Part shown: positions 41,881 through 50,360 of the stretch, one piece after another
Layout: every line of letters starts with the position of its first letter
How positions within the stretch are numbered: the stretch's first letter is position 1
Assembly (NCBI GenBank): GCA_051891855.1
Contig: JBJFFP010000012.1
Coordinates: 3,078-67,077, forward strand
Direction of reading: 5' to 3'
Source of the DNA: SFDP01 sp051891855
Lineage (GTDB): Bacteria > Bacillota > Clostridia > Lachnospirales > Lachnospiraceae
DNA length: 64,000 nucleotides
Position numbers and translations under genes: made by a program
The notes under the pieces: generated by a model
Seen by the model: the letters and a program-made list of their open reading frames with translations, nothing else
What the model was told of the DNA's origin: nothing
Database searches by the model: none

Positions 41881-42909
41881 TTATCCTATTGCTTCCCGCT
41901 TAATCTGTTCAAAATATTCCGGTTCAGGTGCTGTAAATATCTTTTGGGATAACTGCTCAAAGGCTCCTTCCAGAATAGGCATTTCCAGACGATAGGCATG
42001 GAGAAGCTGCCACTTGGGTGGATGAGAAGAAAAGCTGTGATTAAACCCTGAATCTCCATACTTATAATCTCCCAGAATCGGATGTCCCAGGTAAGCCAGA
42101 TGGGCACGAATCTGGTGGGGCTTTCCCGTAATCAGCTCTACCTCCAGATAGGTGATGCCCCCATAGCAGCTTAAGGGAAGATATCTGGTTTCAATAAGCC
42201 CCGGCTTATCGCCCCCTTTCTCCTTAACCTCTGCAATCCTTACCTGATTGGTAGATTTATCCTTAATCAGATAAGCCCTGATACAGGCTTCCTCCGTCAA
42301 TCGGCCCTTGACAAAGGTACGGTAATATTTGTGTATGCTTCTTTCCCGGAGAAGCTCATTCATTTTCCGGCTTCCTGCCAATGATTTTCCGCAGATAACC
42401 AGGCCGCTGGTATTGCGGTCCAGACGATTGCAGACGGAGGGCTTAAAGGTTTCCAGCTGTTTTACCGTTATTTCCCCTTTATTCAGAAGATAGCCAATCA
42501 TCCATTCATTTAAAGAGATATCCTTATTTTCGGCCTTTTGACTTAAAATCCCTGCCGGCTTATTCACCAGGAGAATATGTGGGTCCTCATAAATGACCTT
42601 AATCCCCTTCAGGCAGACAAAGGCTTTTTGATACTCCGCTGCCCCCTGTCCCTGTTGCCTCTCTTTCTCTGAATAATCCGGGGATACTTTTCCACGGAAT
42701 TTTAAAAAGGTTTCCTGGGAAAAATAGAAACGGATGCAGTCTCCCTCTTTCAGCTTCTCCTTTCCCTCCGCCTTCCGGTCATTTAAGGTAATATTCTTTT
42801 TCCGAAGCATTTTATGGAGAAATCCCGCCTGCGCCTCCTTCAAGTACTTACACAGAAATTTATTCAGTCTCTGCCCCGCTTCATTTTTTTCAATAATAAA
42901 CTGCTGCAT
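41881..42909 (-). CDS. RluA-family 23S rRNA pseudouridine synthase
   Basis: The 342-residue protein has an N-terminal S4 RNA-binding domain (about 12-75, starting A-G-Q-R-L-N-K-F-L) and the RluA catalytic domain with the active Asp in C-N-R-L-D-R-N-T-S-G-L near 163. K-P-A-G-I-L-S near 118 and K-P-H-Q-I-R-A-H-L near 263 agree. RluC or RluD type; the exact uridine is not predictable. Confidence 0.92.
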   Translation of the reverse strand: MQQFIIEKNEAGQRLNKFLCKYLKEAQAGFLHKMLRKKNITLNDRKAEGKEKLKEGDCIRFYFSQETFLKFRGKVSPDYSEKERQQGQGAAEYQKAFVCLKGIKVIYEDPHILLVNKPAGILSQKAENKDISLNEWMIGYLLNKGEITVKQLETFKPSVCNRLDRNTSGLVICGKSLAGSRKMNELLRERSIHKYYRTFVKGRLTEEACIRAYLIKDKSTNQVRIAEVKEKGGDKPGLIETRYLPLSCYGGITYLEVELITGKPHQIRAHLAYLGHPILGDYKYGDSGFNHSFSSHPPKWQLLHAYRLEMPILEGAFEQLSQKIFTAPEPEYFEQIKREAIG

Positions 42910-42925
42910 ATTTCCTCACTGTGAC

Positions 42926-43489
42926 CTACAGGGAAATGGAAAAAAGGAGGGAAACCACCCGATTCTCTTTTCCTGTTTCATGGTTCGACTTCAACAGCTG
43001 CTCCACACGGCTTATATACTTTTCCCGTTCCCGGTACAGTTTAACATTCATATTACTGATTCCTTCTTTTTTCAGCATGGTTCTGATATGCTCTTCAAAG
43101 CCGGAAGCCTCTGTTTTTTCATCTGCTGAATAGGCAATTATGGACAAATCCCCTACCACAAGATGGTGAATTTCATAATTCTTCTGATAGCTGGTAAAAT
43201 AAAGATTGTAATATCCAAAATTCTCACCAAGCCTTTTCTGAATGATATCTGCATCCTCCCTTGAACAGCCCTTTACCCTGAGGTTCATAATCATAGAAAC
43301 CGCACTTTTGCTTGCCGGCAGACAGCCCAGTACCGCAACGATGGTCAGCGGATTCCTTTCGCTTCCCGTGGAAAAATAGCCGATTCCAAAAATGGCAGCG
43401 GAAAGGGAAAAGAACAGAATCGTTTTTAGGATTTCCTTGCGTTTATTTACAGCAAGATAGGAAAGCTCTCCTTTGTTTACGTTTATCAT
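42926..43489 (-). CDS. hypothetical membrane protein, 187 aa
   Basis: Two membrane segments lie near residues 23-42 and 47-66, followed by a soluble domain with R-L-G-E-N-F-G-Y-Y and E-E-H-I-R-T-M-L-K-K. I recognise no named family. It overlaps the SDR gene by four bases (ATGA) and seems co-transcribed with it. Confidence 0.68.
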   Translation of the reverse strand: MINVNKGELSYLAVNKRKEILKTILFFSLSAAIFGIGYFSTGSERNPLTIVAVLGCLPASKSAVSMIMNLRVKGCSREDADIIQKRLGENFGYYNLYFTSYQKNYEIHHLVVGDLSIIAYSADEKTEASGFEEHIRTMLKKEGISNMNVKLYREREKYISRVEQLLKSNHETGKENRVVSLLFSISL

Positions 43490-44274
43490 AGCTCCTTTGT
43501 TTCTTCTCCTTCTTTATAGATATGCTGGATGATTTCCAGCATAAAATCATGAGGAATGATTTTGCAGGCGGCATGAAAAGCTTTAATGGGCAGACTGCAG
43601 ACGGAAACGGTTTTTCGCTTTTTGGAAGCATTTAAGGCATCCTTTACCACCTGGGCAGGGGAAACATAGAACCGTTCCTTTCCCTTCATCACTTCTCCGT
43701 ATTTCTCGGCACGTTCAAAAAATGGGGTTTCTACCGGCCCCGGGCAGACTGCCGTAATAAAAATTTCTCTGCTCCTTACTTCCTCCTGCAGTGCTCTGGA
43801 AAAAGAAAGCACATAGGACTTTGTGGCAGCATATACTGCAAAATTCATCTGAGGTACAAAGGCCGCGGAGCTGGCAAGCTGCAAAATTCTTCCGTTTCTT
43901 ACCATGTAAGGAAGTGCCATATAGGTCACTGCTGTCAAAGCCTTACAGTTCAGCTCAATCATTCCCAGCTGCTCCTCCAGAGGAATCTCTGAAAAATGTC
44001 CCCTCAAGCCGAAGCCGGCAGAATTAACCAGCATACATATCTCCGGCTTTTCCACCTCGAAAATCGTCCCCAGCTGTTTTACGTCCTTCTCTTTTTCCAA
44101 ATCCAGAGAAAAAATCCGACTTTTATTCATCAGGGTGGGGGCCAATGCTTCCATCTTCTTTCTGTCTCTGGCAATCATCCAGATTTCGTCTATACGGGAA
44201 AAGCTTTTATCCAGCTGTCTGACAAATTCAGCTCCGATTCCTGAAGATGCACCGGTGACTATGACTACCTTCAT
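43486..44274 (-). CDS. SDR-family oxidoreductase
   Basis: The 262-residue short-chain dehydrogenase has the cofactor loop G-A-S-S-G-I-G at 7-13, N-S-A-G near 83 and the catalytic Y-A-A-T-K near 147, with Ser about 13 residues before it. The substrate is unknown. It lies three bases downstream of the YgiQ-like gene. Confidence 0.9.
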   Translation of the reverse strand: MKVVIVTGASSGIGAEFVRQLDKSFSRIDEIWMIARDRKKMEALAPTLMNKSRIFSLDLEKEKDVKQLGTIFEVEKPEICMLVNSAGFGLRGHFSEIPLEEQLGMIELNCKALTAVTYMALPYMVRNGRILQLASSAAFVPQMNFAVYAATKSYVLSFSRALQEEVRSREIFITAVCPGPVETPFFERAEKYGEVMKGKERFYVSPAQVVKDALNASKKRKTVSVCSLPIKAFHAACKIIPHDFMLEIIQHIYKEGEETKEL

Positions 44275-44276
44275 CT

Positions 44277-46169
44277 TTACTTTCCTTTCTTCTTGTGTAC
44301 GTTGCGGATGGTTTTTTTGGGTTTTATTTTTTCTTTTTGTGAGGCTCTCTTCCTATTGTCCTCAAATCGTCTTGGGGGAATGAGACAATGCCTTTCAAAT
44401 CCAATCAAATCCTCTCTTCCGCCTTTAATAAGAGCTTCCCTTACCAGCTCATAGTTCTTTGGATTACGGTATTGGATTAAGGCTCTCTGCATAGCCTTTT
44501 CATGAGGATTTTTACAGACATATACCGGCCGCATATCCCTGGGGTCCAGCTTAGTGTAATACATTACTGTAGACATGGTAGAAGGGGTGGGATAAAAATC
44601 CTGAACCTGCTGGGGCATATATCCCAAATCCCGCAGGTATTCCGCCAGCTCTATAGCCTCCTTCAGCGTAGAACCGGGATGGGAGGACATCAGGTAGGGA
44701 ACCAGATACTGCTTTAAGCCCAGTTCTGCATTTAATTGTTTATATTTTTTCTGAAACCGTTCATATACCCGGTTAGCCGGTTTATCCATTCGTTTGAGAA
44801 CGGCATCCGAAATATGCTCAGGTGCCACCTTCAGCTGACCGCTGACATGGTATTGTACCAGCTCCCTGAAAAAAGAATCATCCTGATCCTCCAGCAGATA
44901 ATCAAAGCGGATTCCGCTGCGGATAAATACCTTTTTTACACCTTCCACCTGCCGTAATTTACGCAAAAGGTCACGATAGTCCGTATGATCCACCGTCAGG
45001 TTTTTACAGGGTGTAGGTGTAAGACACTGTTTATGCTTGCATACCCCTACCTTCAGCTGCTTTTCACAGGAGGGATGTCTGAAATTGGCTGTGGGTCCTC
45101 CCACATCATGAATATAACCTTTAAAGCCCTTCTCCTTCGTCATTTGCCGGGCCTCTTTTAAAATGGATTCATGACTTCTGCTCTGCACGATTCTTCCCTG
45201 GTGAAAGGTCAGGGCACAGAAGTTACAGCCGCCAAAACAGCCCCGGTTACTGATGAGAGAAAACTGAATTTCATTAATGGCCGGGACACCTCCCTTTTCC
45301 TCATAGGAAGGATGATAGGTTCTGGCAAAGGGCAGCTCATAGACAGCATCCATTTCTTCCCGATTTAAGGGTTCCTGCGGGGGATTCTGCACCACATGGA
45401 TTCCCCCCGGATAGCCTTCCACCAAAACCTTTCCATAGAAGGGGTCAGTATTCTCATATTGAATCATGAAGCTTTTTGCATATTCTGCCTTGTTTTTCTT
45501 CATGGTCTCATAATCCGGCAGCCGGATTTCATCATATATTCCGCTTAAATCTCTGGTTTTATACACCGTTCCTTTAATGAAGGTAATATCCGAAACCCTG
45601 ATTCCGCTGTTTAAGGCATCCGCCACTTCCACAATGGACCTTTCTCCCATGCCGTATAAAAGCAAATCTGCCTGGGAATCCAAAAGAAGGGAACGCTTAA
45701 AGGAATCCGACCAGTAGTCATAGTGGGCCATTCGCCTGAGGCTGGCTTCAATTCCCCCAATAATAATGGGTGTGGCTTTAAAGGTCTTACGGATCAGATT
45801 CCCGTAAACGGCTGTAGCCCGGTCTGGTCGTTTATGGATTTCTCCTCCGGGAGTATAGGCATCTGTCGGACGATGCTTCTTAGACACAAAATAATGATTC
45901 ACCATAGAGTCCATATTGCCTGCACTGATCAAAAATCCCAGACGTGGCTCCCCATACAGGCTGATGCTTGTCTCATCCTTCCAATCCGGCTGGGAAATGA
46001 TTCCCACACTGTATCCATTAGCTTCCAGCACCCTGCTGATTACTGCAGGCCCAAAGGAAGGATGATCCACATAGGCATCACCGATTACATAGACAAAGTC
46101 AAATTGGCTAATTCCTCTTTCCTCCATATCTTCTCGGCAAAGAGGTAAAAATCTATTCTTCAATTCCAA
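44277..46169 (-). CDS. YgiQ-family radical SAM protein
   Basis: The 630-residue protein has an N-terminal domain (Y-V-I-G-D-A-Y-V-D-H-P-S-F-G), the radical SAM motif C-F-G-G-C-N-F-C near 312 and a Cys-rich insert (C-K-H-K-Q-C). The C-terminal Lys-rich tail may bind nucleic acid. YgiQ proteins are widespread; their reaction is not known. Confidence 0.92.
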   Translation of the reverse strand: MELKNRFLPLCREDMEERGISQFDFVYVIGDAYVDHPSFGPAVISRVLEANGYSVGIISQPDWKDETSISLYGEPRLGFLISAGNMDSMVNHYFVSKKHRPTDAYTPGGEIHKRPDRATAVYGNLIRKTFKATPIIIGGIEASLRRMAHYDYWSDSFKRSLLLDSQADLLLYGMGERSIVEVADALNSGIRVSDITFIKGTVYKTRDLSGIYDEIRLPDYETMKKNKAEYAKSFMIQYENTDPFYGKVLVEGYPGGIHVVQNPPQEPLNREEMDAVYELPFARTYHPSYEEKGGVPAINEIQFSLISNRGCFGGCNFCALTFHQGRIVQSRSHESILKEARQMTKEKGFKGYIHDVGGPTANFRHPSCEKQLKVGVCKHKQCLTPTPCKNLTVDHTDYRDLLRKLRQVEGVKKVFIRSGIRFDYLLEDQDDSFFRELVQYHVSGQLKVAPEHISDAVLKRMDKPANRVYERFQKKYKQLNAELGLKQYLVPYLMSSHPGSTLKEAIELAEYLRDLGYMPQQVQDFYPTPSTMSTVMYYTKLDPRDMRPVYVCKNPHEKAMQRALIQYRNPKNYELVREALIKGGREDLIGFERHCLIPPRRFEDNRKRASQKEKIKPKKTIRNVHKKKGK

Positions 46170-46191
46170 TAACCTTTCACTTTCTGAGCTT

Positions 46192-46842
46192 TTAACTTAA
46201 TTTCAGCTGACGAAAGTCCGTCAGATAATAATCTGCCAGCTTCTGCTTCTTTTCTTTCTGATCCGCTGAATATTCATCCTCTACAGCACAGACCTTCATT
46301 CCTGCCGCTTTTCCTGCCTTGATTCCCATGACGATATCTTCAAAAACAAGGCAGTGTTCAGGCTTTACTCCCAATCCTTCTGCAACTGCCAGATAAATAT
46401 CCGGTGAAGGCTTTCCTCTTTCCACATCACATCCGGTCATGATGCAGGAAAAATAATCCCTTATGGCTAAAGCCTCTACTACATTTTCCACCAGCTCTCT
46501 GGAATTACTGGTGGCAATTCCCAGTAAAATCTTCTTCTGCCTGCAATATTCCAATAGCTCCTTTACTCCTGCTTTTAAGGGTACCTCATGGGTATATTTA
46601 TCCCATGCCATCCGATTCCATTCTGCCTTAATTTCCTCCAGAGACTGGGGAATCCCGAATCTATTCTTAAAATACACAGCAGTCTCGGAAAAGCTCATTC
46701 CCTCAATCCTCTTCTGTAAATCCTCAGGAAGCTGGATTCCGTATCTTCCCAGATATTCAATATCAATCTCTCTCCACATCCACATGGAATCCACTAAGGA
46801 GCCGTCTAAATCAAAAATTACTGCTTCTATATCCGTCAACAT
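46192..46842 (-). CDS. HAD-superfamily phosphatase, beta-phosphoglucomutase-like
   Basis: The 216-residue protein has HAD motif I (F-D-L-D-G-S-L at 10-16), motif II Thr/Ser in A-T-S-N-S near 114, and motif IV F-E-D-I-V-M-G near 168, with a helical cap between. The family includes sugar-phosphate phosphatases and phosphoglucomutases. Substrate not visible. Confidence 0.9.
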   Translation of the reverse strand: MLTDIEAVIFDLDGSLVDSMWMWREIDIEYLGRYGIQLPEDLQKRIEGMSFSETAVYFKNRFGIPQSLEEIKAEWNRMAWDKYTHEVPLKAGVKELLEYCRQKKILLGIATSNSRELVENVVEALAIRDYFSCIMTGCDVERGKPSPDIYLAVAEGLGVKPEHCLVFEDIVMGIKAGKAAGMKVCAVEDEYSADQKEKKQKLADYYLTDFRQLKLS

Positions 46843-46874
46843 TGGTTCATTCCTTATCCTTTTTCTTTTCTAAC

Positions 46875-47573
46875 TCAGTTCTGTTTTAGCCTGTCAATTT
46901 CTTTTGCCGTAAGTCGACGGAATTGGCCGGGAGCCAGCTCTTCGTCCAGCTTAAGGCTTCCCATGGAAAGACGTTTCAAATAGGAAACCTCATTCCCCAC
47001 AGCCTTCAGCATACGCTTTACCTGGTGGAATTTTCCCTCAGTAATGGTAAGCTTCAGAGAATATTCTGTGATGATGGCAGCCTTTGCAGGAAGGGTAGGC
47101 TTCTTTTCTCCGATTTCCACCCCTTCCTCCAGTCTGTTCTTCATCTCCTCCGTCAAAGGAAGGGTGGTCTTTACCAGATAGCATTTGGGGACATGTTTTT
47201 TAGGCGTCAACAGCCGATGGCCCAATTCACCATCATTGGTAATCAGCAACAGGCCTTCCGTATCCTTGTCCAATCGTCCCACGGGAAAAAGCCCCTTTAC
47301 TCCGGTATCATTTATCAAATCCAGTACAGTAGTATTCAGATTATCCTGTGTGGCACTGACCACTCCCACAGGTTTATTCAGCATATAGTAAACAAAGGGC
47401 TCATAAGAAAGCTCTTTTCCCTGACAGACTATCCGATCCTCCTCTTGATGAATCTTCCTATCTGCCTCTTTACAAACCTCCCCGTTAACGGTTACCTGCC
47501 CTTTCTTAATCAAGTCCTTGACCTGATTTCGGCTGCCTATATCCAATGTACATAAAAACTTATCTAATCTCAT
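46875..47573 (-). CDS. RsuA-family rRNA pseudouridine synthase
   Basis: The 232-residue protein has an S4 domain (R-L-D-K-F-L-C at 2-8) and the RsuA catalytic domain with the Asp in G-R-L-D-K-D-T-E-G-L near 103. It ends L-T-A-K-E-I-D-R-L as in 16S or 23S rRNA synthases of this group. Divergent from ylbJ. Confidence 0.93.
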   Translation of the reverse strand: MRLDKFLCTLDIGSRNQVKDLIKKGQVTVNGEVCKEADRKIHQEEDRIVCQGKELSYEPFVYYMLNKPVGVVSATQDNLNTTVLDLINDTGVKGLFPVGRLDKDTEGLLLITNDGELGHRLLTPKKHVPKCYLVKTTLPLTEEMKNRLEEGVEIGEKKPTLPAKAAIITEYSLKLTITEGKFHQVKRMLKAVGNEVSYLKRLSMGSLKLDEELAPGQFRRLTAKEIDRLKQN

Positions 47574-47617
47574 AGAGTAGAGTATACTACATTTTTGTAT
47601 TCTTGGGGATGTATTTC

Positions 47618-48613
47618 ATGAAAAATACCTTAAAAAAACGATGTATGGAATTGCTGTTAATTGCTTTCTTCTTAATTTTACTGATCTTTTCCCGGGAATC
47701 TGTCCGTCTGGCATCCCAGGGACTTTTAATCTGGTATCGAAGCATGATTCCTTCTTTATTTCCCTTTATGGTTCTCTCCGGCTTCTTAGTAAGAAGCAAA
47801 ATGGCGGAAGGCATCAGCAGACTATTCTGTCCCTTTCTGAGTCTGCTTTTTCCCCGTTCCTATTCCATAGGATATACCATATTAATCGGGTTTTTATGTG
47901 GCTTTCCCATGGGAGCCAAGGTAGTAGCCGATTTACTGGAAACGAATCGAATCAACGAGAAGGAGGGCGAATACCTGTTGGCATTCTGCAACAATATCGG
48001 TCCTCTCTATATACTGGGCTACGTTATCCCTCTTTTTAAATGGGAAAATATCCCCCTTGCTTTGGGACTGATGTATGCAGTTCCCTTGCTCTATGGATTT
48101 TTTCTGCAGTTCCTTCCCCGGTATAGGAATACCTCCGGCTCTAAACAGCTAAGCTGCTGTGAATCCTCCCCGGATTCCTTTCTCCCCCAAACCCGGCAGA
48201 GAAAAGACAGCTTCTATCTTACTGCTTTTCGCGATGCTCTGGAAAATGCAATTACGCAGATGACTCTCCTGGGAGGCTGTATGATTTTTTTTAACTGCCT
48301 GCAGATTGCCCCCAAACTAATTCCTTATCTCTTACCTTCGGGTCTCCAAAGCTTTTACACAGATACTGTATACGGACCTCTATGTGGCCTTATTGAAATC
48401 GGCGGCGGACTTAAAATCCTGTCCGTTTTGCCTCCATCCCTTTCTTCTATGGGGTTGATTCTGTTTCTTCTCACCCTGGGAGGCTTAAGCTGTATGGTAC
48501 AGACTGCCTTTGTATTAAAAAATACCACATTATCCATATGGATTTACCTGAAGCATAAGCTGGTACAGGCACTGCTTATTCTCTTTCTTTTTTCTCTCAT
48601 GAATCCGGCTTAA
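47618..48613 (+). CDS. ylbJ: sporulation integral membrane protein YlbJ-like
   Basis: ATG at 47618 is preferred over 47603, as GGGG lies 13 bases upstream and the product starts M-K-N-T-L-K-K. The 331-residue protein has about eight membrane segments and the nucleoside-recognition-like signatures F-C-G-F-P-M-G-A-K and F-C-N-N-I-G-P. In Bacillus ylbJ follows rsmD (ylbH) and coaD (ylbI); here it faces them on the other strand, with one coiled-coil gene between, which supports the call. YlbJ is needed for spore cortex formation. Confidence 0.85.
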   Translation: MKNTLKKRCMELLLIAFFLILLIFSRESVRLASQGLLIWYRSMIPSLFPFMVLSGFLVRSKMAEGISRLFCPFLSLLFPRSYSIGYTILIGFLCGFPMGAKVVADLLETNRINEKEGEYLLAFCNNIGPLYILGYVIPLFKWENIPLALGLMYAVPLLYGFFLQFLPRYRNTSGSKQLSCCESSPDSFLPQTRQRKDSFYLTAFRDALENAITQMTLLGGCMIFFNCLQIAPKLIPYLLPSGLQSFYTDTVYGPLCGLIEIGGGLKILSVLPPSLSSMGLILFLLTLGGLSCMVQTAFVLKNTTLSIWIYLKHKLVQALLILFLFSLMNPA

Positions 48614-48636
48614 ATGGAATAAGATATACAGCTAAA

Positions 48637-48664
48637 AAGCGTCGATCCATGTGAATCGACGCTT
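48637..48664 (-). terminator. terminator between ylbJ and the 48700 gene
   Basis: A 10-bp stem (AAGCGTCGAT and complement) with an 8-base loop. On the minus strand it ends CGCTTTTTAG, fitting termination of the parC-to-coiled-coil operon; on the plus strand it lies 23 bases after ylbJ without a U-tract. Confidence 0.78.
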
Positions 48665-48699
48665 CCCATCATTATAGATTACTTTGTAAAAAAGACAAC

Positions 48700-49317
48700 T
48701 TATATAAGATCCAAAGATATGGGCTCTGTCTCTAATCCAACGCCCTCCTCTAAATCCTCAAGTCCTGCCATGGGGTAAAGCTCGGCACGATTGTTTTTAA
48801 CGATTTCATAACATTCATTCAGCCCCTTCATCAGCTCCTCATAGCGGAAGGATGCATTTTCCATAGAATGTGAGATAATGTTCTCCACATTAGCAAGCAT
48901 ATCATCCGTATAGCGCATGGCAGCCTCCCGCATGGTATTGGCCTCAATGGTGGCATTATCCAGTATTTCCTGGGCCTGATTGGTAGCCAGAGTAACCACC
49001 TCATTAGCCTGGGCATAGGCCTGCTGCATAATCTCATGCTCATTGATCAGCTCATTGGTATGTAAAGTGGCCTCATTGATCAATGCAGAAGCCTTCTCTC
49101 TTGCATCGTTCAAAATAGCCTCTTTATTGCTGATGATTTTCTGATAACGTTTAATTTCTTCAGGAGTCTTTAACCGTAATTCCCTGAGGAGCTCATCGAT
49201 TTCTTCCTTATTAACGATAATCTGCGTATTCGATAAAGCCTTAAACTTGCAATTATCAATATAATCTTCAATTTCATCAATTAACTGTTCGATTTTACTG
49301 CTCACCTGGTTCCCCAA
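48700..49317 (-). CDS. coiled-coil protein, DivIVA/ATPase-subunit-like
   Basis: The 205-residue protein is almost wholly helical. Residues about 45-185 form a coiled coil with repeated A-x-x-x-A-x-x-L and E-A-N-T-M-R-E-A-A patterns, similar to the H subunit of V-type ATPases and to DivIVA-like scaffolds, but no specific family is certain. It follows coaD by five bases. A structural or envelope-linked role is inference. Confidence 0.7.
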   Translation of the reverse strand: MGNQVSSKIEQLIDEIEDYIDNCKFKALSNTQIIVNKEEIDELLRELRLKTPEEIKRYQKIISNKEAILNDAREKASALINEATLHTNELINEHEIMQQAYAQANEVVTLATNQAQEILDNATIEANTMREAAMRYTDDMLANVENIISHSMENASFRYEELMKGLNECYEIVKNNRAELYPMAGLEDLEEGVGLETEPISLDLI

Positions 49318-49322
49318 CCTTT

Positions 49323-49805
49323 CTAATAGCCAAATTTCTTATATACCTTCTCTACCACAAATTCAGGAACAAACTGAGATATATCGCCATGAAAGCTGCC
49401 GATCTCTCTTACGCTGGAAGAACTGAGATAGGAATATTCCAAATTTGTTGTCAAAAAAACGGTATCCAATTCACCCTTTGATAATATGTGGTTTGTCTGT
49501 GCAATCTGTAATTCGTATTCAAAATCCGTTATGGCTCTTAATCCACGCACGGAGACATGAATATTTTTCTCTTTTGCATAATCAACCAATAATCCACTAA
49601 AGGAATCAATTTTAACATTCTGAAGATGCCCGGTTGCTTCTTTCAGTATATTAACACGTTCCTCAACAGAAAACAATGGTGTCTTGATATTGTTATTCAG
49701 CACACTTACTGTCAATTCATCGAAAATTGCCGCAGCCCGCTCAATAATATCTAAATGTCCGAAAGTAATGGGATCAAAACTTCCGGGATAAATTGCTGAT
49801 TTCAT
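49323..49805 (-). CDS. coaD: phosphopantetheine adenylyltransferase
   Basis: The 160-residue enzyme makes dephospho-CoA. The signature Y-P-G-S-F-D-P-I-T-F-G-H is at residues 5-16 and Y-S-Y-L-S-S-S-S-V-R-E near 123. It follows rsmD by three bases, the common Firmicutes order. Confidence 0.97.
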   Translation of the reverse strand: MKSAIYPGSFDPITFGHLDIIERAAAIFDELTVSVLNNNIKTPLFSVEERVNILKEATGHLQNVKIDSFSGLLVDYAKEKNIHVSVRGLRAITDFEYELQIAQTNHILSKGELDTVFLTTNLEYSYLSSSSVREIGSFHGDISQFVPEFVVEKVYKKFGY

Positions 49806-49808
49806 CGC

Positions 49809-50360
49809 TTAACTCTCCCCTCTGCTTAAGAAGACATGCTTATTCGTCTTATACCGCTTTTCTTTTGCAATCTTGAATCCGGCTGCCTCATACTCCTTGC
49901 TGTCTCTGTCCCCGGCTGCTTCTACAATGATCAGCGTATCCTCATTTACACAGAATGCATTCCGAAGAAGCTTTAAAACGGTGATATCCAGTCCTGAGGC
50001 ATAAGGCGGGTCCATAAAAATAATATCTACCTTATCTCTGATCTGATTCACTGCCGCACAGGCATCCATATTCATTATCATACTGGATTTATCCAGCTTC
50101 GTAAATCGTAAATTTTCCTGAATACAGGACAGAGCTTTTTTATTATTTTCAATAAAATAGGCTTTGGCTGCCCCTCTGCTTAAGGCTTCAATCCCTATTC
50201 CTCCGCTGCCGCTGAACATATCCACAAAGACAGCTCCGCCAATCCGGCTTTGTAGCATATTAAACAGAGTTTCCTTAATACGGTCTGTGGTGGGCCTTGT
50301 CTCCATCCCCTCCGGTGCTTTCAGAGGAAGACTTCCGGCTGTGCCTGCAATTACTCTCAT
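49809..50360 (-). CDS. rsmD: 16S rRNA (guanine966-N2)-methyltransferase
   Basis: The 183-residue enzyme starts M-R-V-I-A-G and has the AdoMet loop F-S-G-S-G-G-I-G near 48 and the catalytic D-P-P-Y near 117. Its ATG overlaps the parC stop by four bases. Confidence 0.95.
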   Translation of the reverse strand: MRVIAGTAGSLPLKAPEGMETRPTTDRIKETLFNMLQSRIGGAVFVDMFSGSGGIGIEALSRGAAKAYFIENNKKALSCIQENLRFTKLDKSSMIMNMDACAAVNQIRDKVDIIFMDPPYASGLDITVLKLLRNAFCVNEDTLIIVEAAGDRDSKEYEAAGFKIAKEKRYKTNKHVFLSRGES